A DNA stretch of 64,000 nucleotides from UBA9676 sp036005525 (GTDB taxonomy: Bacteria > Actinomycetota > Actinomycetes > Streptosporangiales > Streptosporangiaceae): positions 1-64,000 of the forward strand of contig DASYQM010000450.1 in assembly GCA_036005525.1 (NCBI GenBank). The letters are read 5' to 3'. Position 1 is the first letter of the stretch. Each line of letters starts with the position of its first letter. The translations under genes were made by a program, and so were the position numbers. The notes beneath the pieces were generated by a model, which was given only the letters and a program-made list of their open reading frames with translations, was not told the DNA's origin and made no database searches. Positions 58,083 through 64,000 of the stretch are shown here, piece after piece.

Positions 58083-58403
58083 TCAGGGGAAGCTCAGCAC
58101 CAGCGACGCCAGCGAGATCCCGGTGATCGTCACCGTGATCAGCAGCAGGCGCCGGTCGCGGGTGCCTCCCTCGTCCGCCGTGCCGGGCAGCCGGCCAAGC
58201 CGCCAGACGACGGCGGACAGGATGACGACGGGCAGCCCGATCGCGGGGCGGTACCTGAGGATGGCGGCCCCGACGGCGGCGAAGGCGATGGCGGTGCGGG
58301 TCCAGGCCAGTTCGGTCCGCTCGCGGGCCAGCCCCGGATCGGCCTCTTCGAGGTCCGGGGCCGGCGGGTTCCCGGCCGGCGGGTTCCCTGCTTGCGGGTT
58401 CAG
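58083..58403 (-). CDS. DUF202 family membrane protein B, CTG start
   Basis: 106-aa membrane protein. DUF202 core LARERTELAWTRTAIAFAAVGAAILRY followed by two more hydrophobic segments. No ATG, GTG or TTG is available in frame. CTG 58403 forms a CTGA overlap with the stop of DUF202 protein A, exactly like the common ATGA coupling, with GGTGAG 6 nt upstream. So a rare CTG start with translational coupling is proposed. The N-terminal NPPAGNPPA repeat is encoded by a short DNA duplication. Confidence 0.75.
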   Translation of the reverse strand: MNPQAGNPPAGNPPAPDLEEADPGLARERTELAWTRTAIAFAAVGAAILRYRPAIGLPVVILSAVVWRLGRLPGTADEGGTRDRRLLLITVTITGISLASLVLSFP

Positions 58404-58798
58404 GGGGTTCTCACCGCCGACAGCAGGGCGAGCGCCGCGGCGAGCAGGCCGATGGCCGCGATGGCGATCGCCAGGATGTGGGGCAGCCGGGAGCGGGGCA
58501 GCGGTTCCCCGTGGCGCAGTGCCCGCTGGCTGGCCTTCCACTCGAGGTAGCTGACCACCGACACGGCACAGCCGAGCAGGATCAGCGGGGTGCCGATGGC
58601 GTGCCGCCCCCAGGGAACGCCGGGGAAGGGCGGCAGCAACTGCGCGATCGCCAGCCCGCCGACCACCAGCGCGAGCGAGGTGCGGCTCCACGCCAGGAAG
58701 GTCCGCTCGTTGGCGAAGGTGTAGCGGGCATCCGGCTCGGTGCCGTCGCGGTCGTCGCTGGTGACGGGCGGGCCCCCGCCGCCCGGGTGGTCAGTCAT
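58400..58798 (-). CDS. DUF202 family membrane protein A
   Basis: 132-aa protein with an acidic cytosolic N-terminus, the DUF202 motif FANERTFLAWSRTSLALVVGGLAIAQ and two further membrane helices. Tandem DUF202 genes are usual in actinobacteria; function unknown. ATG 58798 with a weak GGCGGGA site. Confidence 0.87.
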   Translation of the reverse strand: MTDHPGGGGPPVTSDDRDGTEPDARYTFANERTFLAWSRTSLALVVGGLAIAQLLPPFPGVPWGRHAIGTPLILLGCAVSVVSYLEWKASQRALRHGEPLPRSRLPHILAIAIAAIGLLAAALALLSAVRTP

Positions 58799-58921
58799 GT
58801 GGTCCCGCCTCGCCGCTGGATTCGTCCTGCACACAGGCATTCTCGCGCTCCGGTGAACGAATGGGTTGGCCGCTACGTGATCTGAGGTACCGGACCATCA
58901 AGCAATGAACGGAGAGATGCG

Positions 58922-59470
58922 ATGCGTGGCAAATGGTGGGCGCCCGCAGGGTTCGCCGCCGCCGCCTTGATCGTCGCCGCGTGCGGGAGTTCATCTTCGG
59001 GCTCGGGCGGCGGAACAGCCGTGAGCAGTTCGACGCCGAGTGCCGCTGCGTCAGCTCCGCAGTCGTCCAGCAAGAAGCTGGAGACGACGACGATCGGTGG
59101 CAAGACGGTGCTGACCAACGCCAACGGGATGACGCTCTACTGGTTCGTGATTGACACCTCGCACAAGTCGAACTGCAACGGCGACTGCGCGCAGCACTGG
59201 ACGCCGGTGCCGGGGCCAGCCAAGGCGGGTGCCGGCGTGACCGGCACGCTGACCACGATCACCCGCTCGGACGGCTCAACCCAGGCCGCCTACAACGGGC
59301 ACCCGCTGTACACCTACGTGGCCGACACCGCCCCCGGCATGGCCAAGGGCAACGGCCTGACCATCTCGGGCGGCAAGTGGTGGGAGATGACAGCGTCCGG
59401 CGCGACGCCAGCTCCGGCCCCGGCCGCGTCCGCCTCCACTGGCGGCGGGGGTGGGGGCTACGGGTACTGA
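58922..59470 (+). CDS. COG4315-domain lipoprotein
   Basis: 182-aa lipoprotein: signal with lipobox IVAAC, Ser-rich linker, then a COG4315 'secreted repeat' pair about 52-155 (TVLTNANGMTLYWFVIDTSHKSNCNGDCAQHW and AAYNGHPLYTYVADTAPG). The two cysteines in NCNGDC are conserved in the family. Anchored outside the membrane; biochemical role unknown, possibly redox or metal binding. GGAGAG precedes ATG. Confidence 0.88.
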   Translation: MRGKWWAPAGFAAAALIVAACGSSSSGSGGGTAVSSSTPSAAASAPQSSSKKLETTTIGGKTVLTNANGMTLYWFVIDTSHKSNCNGDCAQHWTPVPGPAKAGAGVTGTLTTITRSDGSTQAAYNGHPLYTYVADTAPGMAKGNGLTISGGKWWEMTASGATPAPAPAASASTGGGGGGYGY

Positions 59471-59483
59471 CAGGAGCCCGTCG

Positions 59484-60392
59484 GTGGGGAGCATCACCAC
59501 GCAAGGGGAGCCGCGGCCAGTCCGGACGGTGACGGGCTGGCCGCGCCTCGTCCTGCGGGTGGCCGGCGCCGGGCTGCTGGCCGCGACCGCGGCGATGCAT
59601 CTTGACCTCTACCTGACCGGCTACCGGACCATCCCGACGATCGGCTGGCTGTTCCTGCTTCAGGTGATCGCCGGGTTCGCCCTTGCCCTGGCCGTGCTGG
59701 TCACGGGCAGTCGGCTGGCCGCGGCGGCCGGGGCCGGCTTCGCCCTCTCGACCCTGGGCGGCTACCTGCTGTCGGTGTGGTTCGGCCTGTTCGGGTTCAA
59801 GGAGGTGCGCACGACCGCGGGCATCGTGGCCGGCGTGATCGAGGTGGCCGCGGCGGCGGCGCTGGGCCTGCTGGCGCTGACCCCCGCGCCGGGCGCGGCC
59901 GGCCGGCACCACGCCGGCGCCGGCGGGGGGGTCGGTGCCAGGCTGCGGGCCGGTGTGCCACACGCGGGATGGCTGGTCACCGGCGTGTCGGTCCTGGCCC
60001 TAGCGGCTCTTGGCGGCTCGGTGGCCGCCGCCGGCGGTGTCCCGACCTACGCGTCGGCGGGCGGCGGCCTGAAGACGGCGCAGGTCGGTGGCGCGACCGT
60101 CCTGGTCAACGCCAAGGGCTTCACCCTCTACTGGTTCGCCCGGGACACTCCCACCAAGTCGAACTGCGAAGGCACCTGCAGCCAGTACTGGATCCCGCTG
60201 AAAGGGCCGGCGACCCTGAGCCCGGGCGTGACCGGCCAGCTCGGCACGATCAAGCGCTCGGATGGCTCGCTCCAGGCCACCTTCGACGGGCATGCGCTGT
60301 ACACCTACGTGAGCGACACCGCTCCCGGCCAGAACAGCGGCGACGGGGTGAACCTGGATGGCGGGCTATGGCATGAGGTGAAGGTGTCATAG
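59484..60392 (+). CDS. Polytopic membrane protein fused to a COG4315 domain
   Basis: 302-aa protein: four to five membrane helices (about 15-205), then a COG4315 domain at the C-terminus (about 215-300) with TVLVNAKGFTLYWFARDTPTKSNCEGTCSQYW and ALYTYVSDTAPG. It is a paralogue of the preceding lipoprotein's domain, including the cysteine pair (NCEGTC). GTG 59484 is preferred over GTG 59451 because AGGAG lies 7-8 nt upstream. The two genes form an envelope pair. Confidence 0.83.
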   Translation: MGSITTQGEPRPVRTVTGWPRLVLRVAGAGLLAATAAMHLDLYLTGYRTIPTIGWLFLLQVIAGFALALAVLVTGSRLAAAAGAGFALSTLGGYLLSVWFGLFGFKEVRTTAGIVAGVIEVAAAAALGLLALTPAPGAAGRHHAGAGGGVGARLRAGVPHAGWLVTGVSVLALAALGGSVAAAGGVPTYASAGGGLKTAQVGGATVLVNAKGFTLYWFARDTPTKSNCEGTCSQYWIPLKGPATLSPGVTGQLGTIKRSDGSLQATFDGHALYTYVSDTAPGQNSGDGVNLDGGLWHEVKVS

Positions 60393-60415
60393 GACGTTGC
60401 GGGCTCGTGCCAGCA

Positions 60416-61225
60416 TCAGTGGACGCCGGCCAGCTCTGAGGTCCACATGACGATCCGGGTGCGGTCACCGCGGAACAGGTCGCGGGCGAACTCGACGGGC
60501 TGCCCGGCCTGGTCGTAGGCGACCCGCTCGACCAGCATCAGCGGCGCGCCCTCGGCCACCTCCAGCGCCTCCGCCTCCCTGACCCCGGCCGTGACCGGCT
60601 CCAGGCTCTCCCGTGCCCGGTGCGGGCGCTGGCCGTACCGGGTCTCCAGCAGTTCGTACAGTGACCCGTCGAGCCGGCACTGCAGCAGCCCGGGAAACAC
60701 CGCCGCGGGGAACAGCGACTGCTCGAGCACGATCGGGCGGCCGTCGCCCAGCCGCACCCGCCGCACCTCGTGCACCGGATCGCCCTCCCGCAGCCCGAGC
60801 GCCGCGGCCGACACCGGGCCGGCCGGCCGTTGCGTCGCGAAGAGCACGCGGGCGCCCGGCTGTATCCCGTGCCGCCGCAGCTGCTCGGAGAACCCCGCCA
60901 GCGTGGTGCGGTCCTGCTCCAGCTTGCGCTCGGCGACGAAGGTCCCGCCCCGGCGGCCCACGGCGCGGGTCACCAGCCCGCGCCTGGCCAGCTTGGCCAG
61001 CGCCTGGCGCAGGGTCATCCGGCTCACCCCGAACCAGGCGGCCAGGTCCTGCTCGGCCGGCATGCGGTCGCCGGGCGCGAGCCGCCCGGCCCCGATCGCC
61101 TCCGCGAGCCAGTCCTCGATCTGGCCGTACACGGTGGCGCCCGATCCCCGCAGGATCTCCGGCGGCGCCAGGCCGAGCACCTCCGGCGCCACCCGCGTCC
61201 TGCGCTGTTTCGGCGTCAGCGGCAT
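60416..61225 (-). CDS. GntR-family regulator with UTRA domain (HutC type)
   Basis: 269-aa regulator: winged helix about 30-100 (IGAGRLAPGDRMPAEQDLAAWFGVSRMTLRQALAKLARRGLV) and UTRA effector domain about 110-260. It lies 11 nt behind the permease gene on the same strand. Two GTCTAGAC sites in front of the permease match HutC-subfamily operators, so it probably controls the permease and the divergent kinase in response to their substrate. Confidence 0.92.
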   Translation of the reverse strand: MPLTPKQRRTRVAPEVLGLAPPEILRGSGATVYGQIEDWLAEAIGAGRLAPGDRMPAEQDLAAWFGVSRMTLRQALAKLARRGLVTRAVGRRGGTFVAERKLEQDRTTLAGFSEQLRRHGIQPGARVLFATQRPAGPVSAAALGLREGDPVHEVRRVRLGDGRPIVLEQSLFPAAVFPGLLQCRLDGSLYELLETRYGQRPHRARESLEPVTAGVREAEALEVAEGAPLMLVERVAYDQAGQPVEFARDLFRGDRTRIVMWTSELAGVH

Positions 61226-61236
61226 CGGTCAGCCGG

Positions 61237-62829
61237 TCACCCGTCCTGCTTCGCCCCGGACACCAGCGGCGCGTCGTCGCCGGCCGGGGCGATGACCGGA
61301 GCGAACTCCTTCCTCCGCCCCACCGCCAGGTAGTAGATCGCCCCGATCAGGACGATGAAGACGAACACCGTCCACAAGATCGGGATGTCGTTCAGGAACC
61401 CGATATGGAAGTTGAGCAGCCCGCCGGACTGGTTGGGCTTGGGGTTGGTGAAGGGGACGGCCCTCGGCCAGGCGAAGTTGATGATCATGGCCCCGCCGTA
61501 CACCAGGGCGAGGATGTTCACCACCATCCCCCAGCGGCCGAGCCGGAACGGTGCAGCGGTCTTCGGCCAGCCGCGGGCGCGGGCACGCAGGATGATGATG
61601 TTGCCGAGGAAGTAGCTGAAGTAGATCGTCCCGGTCGCGGCGATGGCGATGATCCCGGCGCCGGAGTACTGGATGAACGGGATCGCCGCGATCACAGCGA
61701 TCGCGATGCAGGTCCATACCGGCGTGTGCAGGCTCGGCGAGACCTTCGCCAGCGGCTTGGAGAAGGGGAGCGTGTTGTCGCGGGACATCCCGAAGCACAG
61801 GCGGATGGTGGACGCCATGATCGACAGGCAGCAGACGAAGATGGCCGCGGAGACCACCAGCAGGTAAAGTGTCGCGAAGCCGGTGGAGAAGTTCGCGTCG
61901 ATGATCTGCGCCGGGCCGAGACCGAGGCCGCCGTTCGCCGCCATCGCCCCCTTCACGCCCAGCCGCTCGGGGATCGCCACCAGTGTCCCCAGCAGGAACA
62001 CGCCGCCGATGATGAACGCGCCGATCACCGCATAGAGCACGGCCTTCGGCGCGGCCCGGCGCGGGTCGCGGGTCTCCTCGGCGAGCGTGGAAGCGGTGTC
62101 GAAGCCGTAGATGACGAACAGGCTCATGAACATGGCCGCGAGGAACGTGTTGGGCGCGACGTGGACGCCGCCGCTGTTGGTCACCACACCGATGCCCTGG
62201 TGGTTGTGGAAGGCGAGCAGTACCAGCGCGAACACGAACATGCCGAGGATCTCGAAGACGACCCCGGTGTTGTTGATGAGGGCGACCAGCCGCACGCCGT
62301 AGATGTTCAGCACGGTGATCACCACGAGGGTGATCAGCGCGACGACGAGCTGGGTGTGCAGTACGGTGTCGGAGTCGCCCACGCCGAGGCTGTTCCAGCC
62401 GAGGCCGTTCAGCGCCGGGATGAGCGCCAGCGGGAGCGTCGCCACCACCGCGGTGATGGTCAGGATGCCCGCGAACAGGTAGATCCAGCCGTTGAACCAG
62501 GAGTAGGTCCGGTTCGCCAGGTACTTGGTCCACTGGAAGACCGAGCCGGCGATCGGGTAGTGGCTGGTGACCTCGGCGAAGTTGAGCGCGACGATGAACT
62601 GGCCGAGCGCGACCACCGGCCAGGTCCAGATGAACACCCCGCCGAGGGTGGTCAGGCCCAGCGCGAACAGGGTGAAGATCCCCGTCGAGGGCGAGATGTA
62701 GCTGAACGCGACCGCGAACGAGCTGCCCAGCCCGAGCGAGCGCTTCAGCTCCTGCTTGTAGCCGTATTGCGCGAGGTCGGCGGAGTCCTGCGCATGCTGG
62801 TCGGTGGTGGCCTGTGATTCAGCGCTCAT
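61237..62829 (-). CDS. APC-superfamily amino-acid/amine permease
   Basis: 530-aa transporter with about 12 membrane helices: LGLGSSFAVAFSYISPSTGIFTLF (helix 1 with the unwound substrate site), GFDTASTLAEETRDPRRAAPKAV in the middle. Amino acid/choline or GABA-type uptake is likely. Divergent from a choline-kinase-like gene, suggesting that choline or ethanolamine is the substrate (inference). Confidence 0.92.
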   Translation of the reverse strand: MSAESQATTDQHAQDSADLAQYGYKQELKRSLGLGSSFAVAFSYISPSTGIFTLFALGLTTLGGVFIWTWPVVALGQFIVALNFAEVTSHYPIAGSVFQWTKYLANRTYSWFNGWIYLFAGILTITAVVATLPLALIPALNGLGWNSLGVGDSDTVLHTQLVVALITLVVITVLNIYGVRLVALINNTGVVFEILGMFVFALVLLAFHNHQGIGVVTNSGGVHVAPNTFLAAMFMSLFVIYGFDTASTLAEETRDPRRAAPKAVLYAVIGAFIIGGVFLLGTLVAIPERLGVKGAMAANGGLGLGPAQIIDANFSTGFATLYLLVVSAAIFVCCLSIMASTIRLCFGMSRDNTLPFSKPLAKVSPSLHTPVWTCIAIAVIAAIPFIQYSGAGIIAIAATGTIYFSYFLGNIIILRARARGWPKTAAPFRLGRWGMVVNILALVYGGAMIINFAWPRAVPFTNPKPNQSGGLLNFHIGFLNDIPILWTVFVFIVLIGAIYYLAVGRRKEFAPVIAPAGDDAPLVSGAKQDG

Positions 62830-62922
62830 GGCTGGTCCTCCCCTGTGCGGCGGAGCCGCACAGCACGGGGCCGCTGATTGACGGCGCAGACTGAGGCGTA
62901 GCGTAAGGCGCTGCCGCCTAAC

Positions 62923-63005
62923 TGTCTAGACCCTTTGTGCGGGCTCTTGCGGCACTTCGTACATATCCGGAAGTTCGCCATGTTGTGGCTTGTTTTGTCT
63001 AGACC
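62923..63005. promoter_or_regulatory. Two TGTCTAGACC operator sites, 73 bp apart
   Basis: TGTCTAGACC occurs at 62923-62932 and 62996-63005, each with the palindrome GTCTAGAC and followed by a T-rich step. This is the core of HutC-type GntR sites (DasR/NagR TGGTCTAGACCA). The 73-bp spacing is about seven helical turns, so the sites face the same side. They lie between the permease and the kinase. Confidence 0.75.
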
Positions 63006-63076
63006 TTTAGCGCCGCACGATCTACGCTGCCTCTAGCAATCGGTGCAGCCCGGGGGTGAGCGGAAGAGGGGCGGCG

Positions 63077-64000
63077 ATGGGCAGCGAGCTCCGGGGCGCC
63101 CAGCAGGAGGGGGGCCTGCTGGGCGCCCCGGCTCCCATCGCAGCCGGTCTGTCCAGCGCGCTCGACCGCGTGCCCGGGCTCGCCGGCGCGCCGCGCACGG
63201 TCACCGAGCTGCCGGGTGGCCTGACCAACCACAACTACAAGGTGACCACCGGTGCGGGCGCCTTCGTCGCGCGGGTGTGGTCCGGCGGGGGCGACTTCCT
63301 CGCCATCAACCGCGATCACGAGTACCACAACTCCGTGGCCGCCGCGCAGGCGGGCGTCGGCGCCCCGGTCGTCGCCTACCACCCCGAGGACAATCTGCTG
63401 GTCCTGCGCTTCATCGAGGGGCGCACCTTCGGCAACTCCGACGTCCAGTTGCCCGCCAACATCCCCCGGATCGCCCAGGCATGCCGCCGGCTGCACGCCG
63501 GCCCGAGGTTCGCCGGCGACTTCGACATGTTCGTCATCCAGGGCCGGTACGCGGCGGTGACCGCCGAACTCGGCCTTCGCGTCCCGGCCGGCTACGACAG
63601 CCTGATGCCGCAGCTGGAGGCGGCCCGGCGGGCACTGGCCGTCCGCGCCGAACCGACCGTCCCCTGCAACAACGACCTGCTGGCGGCGAACTTCATCGAC
63701 GACGGCCGGCGGATCTGGCTGATCGACTACGAGTACGCGGGCAACAACGACGCCTGTTTCGAGCTCGGCAACATCTGGGGCGAGTGTCACCTGTCCGCGG
63801 ACGCCCTGGCCGACCTGGTGACCGCCTACTACGGGCGCACACTCCGGAACAAGATCGCCCGCGCCATGCTGCTCGGGATGGTGGGCAAGTACGGCTGGAC
63901 GCTCTGGGGCGCGATCCAGGCCGCCACCAGCCCGATCGAATTCGACTTCTGGTCCTGGGCGATGGAGCGCTACGAGGGCGCCGTGGCCGGCCTGACCGGC
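63077..64000 (+). CDS. Choline/ethanolamine-kinase-like phosphotransferase (runs off window)
   Basis: 308 codons seen, 3' end outside. APH/choline-kinase fold: ELPGGLTNHNYKV nucleotide loop, LVLRFIEGRTFGNSD hinge, Brenner-type catalytic loop CNNDLLAANF and metal-binding WLIDYEYAGNNDACFELGN, typical of choline/ethanolamine kinases. The HND of the catalytic loop is NND. ATG 63077 has AGAGGGG upstream. It would phosphorylate the compound brought in by the divergent permease. Confidence 0.88.
   Translation, partial: MGSELRGAQQEGGLLGAPAPIAAGLSSALDRVPGLAGAPRTVTELPGGLTNHNYKVTTGAGAFVARVWSGGGDFLAINRDHEYHNSVAAAQAGVGAPVVAYHPEDNLLVLRFIEGRTFGNSDVQLPANIPRIAQACRRLHAGPRFAGDFDMFVIQGRYAAVTAELGLRVPAGYDSLMPQLEAARRALAVRAEPTVPCNNDLLAANFIDDGRRIWLIDYEYAGNNDACFELGNIWGECHLSADALADLVTAYYGRTLRNKIARAMLLGMVGKYGWTLWGAIQAATSPIEFDFWSWAMERYEGAVAGLTG

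Noticed and set aside
58360..58402. Repeated CCGGCGGGTTCCC units as a possible CRISPR or regulatory repeat
   Set aside because: Only two to three short direct copies without spacers; they lie in frame and encode the NPPAGNPPA tail of a DUF202 protein.
60613..62817. 734-codon plus-strand frame opposite the GntR and APC genes
   Set aside because: Composition typical of antisense shadow; the opposite strand has a 12-helix permease and a GntR protein.

Overview
The window is about 70% G+C by eye and densely packed. It carries F420-dependent (LLM and PPOX) enzymes, proteins of the mycothiol-linked MDMPI/DinB family, paired DUF202 proteins, a DUF1707 protein, a LigD-type polymerase and many leaderless genes with a TANNNT element 6-7 nt before ATG/GTG. 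Together these point to a chromosomal segment of a filamentous or soil actinobacterium (Actinomycetota; Streptosporangiales-like is a guess, not a demonstration). I found no rRNA, tRNA, CRISPR array, transposase or phage module.

Layout. 1-6.0 kb: a branched-chain amino-acid/amide ABC importer operon (livJ-livH-livM-livG-livF) followed by a bicupin. livJ and livG each carry an apparent single-base deletion, and a perfect 14-bp hairpin lies between livJ and livH. 6.0-9.1 kb: a P-loop kinase/F420-LLM fusion, and a SidA/IucD-like flavin monooxygenase overlapping a tiny ribbon-helix-helix protein. 9.1-10.5 kb: divergent HxlR regulator and cytosolic HtrA-like PDZ protease around a 32-bp near-palindrome. 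10.5-16.9 kb: ferritin-like VioB-type protein, serine hydrolase, PLP cysteine-synthase-like enzyme, gamma-carbonic anhydrase, HAD dehalogenase, DUF1707 protein, 2-hydroxyacid dehydrogenase. 16.9-20.5 kb: copper amine oxidase plus ATP-grasp ligase, with a possible 49-aa peptide ORF beside them.

20.5-31.1 kb: alpha/beta hydrolase, Mth938 protein, SDR, SigG-like ECF sigma with an MDMPI partner, DUF899 protein, AraC/NmrA/DUF1772 divergon, a truncated GH2 exo-glucosaminidase, a secreted GH18 chitinase, and several small enzymes. 31.1-35.6 kb: SDR, FMN alpha-hydroxyacid dehydrogenase and PHA synthase, divergent from a phosphoribosyltransferase. 35.6-40.5 kb: a cluster of GATC-centred palindromes, DUF1989 protein, a decayed 2OG-Fe(II) oxygenase, aldehyde dehydrogenase and PLP decarboxylase (amine/amino-acid catabolism), SRPBCC protein. 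41.1-50.5 kb: large LuxR-type ATPase regulator, patatin, aldo/keto reductase, MhuD-like heme monooxygenase, TreT-like glycosyltransferase, VOC protein, TetR regulator with a 40-bp operator and an ABC-ATPase remnant, N-methyl amino-acid oxidase. 50.5-58.8 kb: quinone reductase, LigD-type NHEJ polymerase, GNAT, HxlR, methyltransferase, class B-like PBP, a second ECF sigma/MDMPI pair, tandem DUF202 proteins. 58.9-64.0 kb: two COG4315-domain envelope proteins, then GntR/UTRA regulator, APC permease and choline-kinase-like phosphotransferase linked by two GTCTAGAC operators 73 bp apart.

The points most worth following up are: the amine-oxidase/ATP-grasp/small-peptide neighbourhood; two independent ECF-sigma/MDMPI pairs that suggest thiol- or zinc-linked anti-sigma control; the HxlR-HtrA divergon with its operator; the kinase-LLM fusion; the deletion scar at the TetR locus; and a set of lesions (livJ, livG, PRTase, 2OG oxygenase, GH2) that are either real gene decay or read-level indels.
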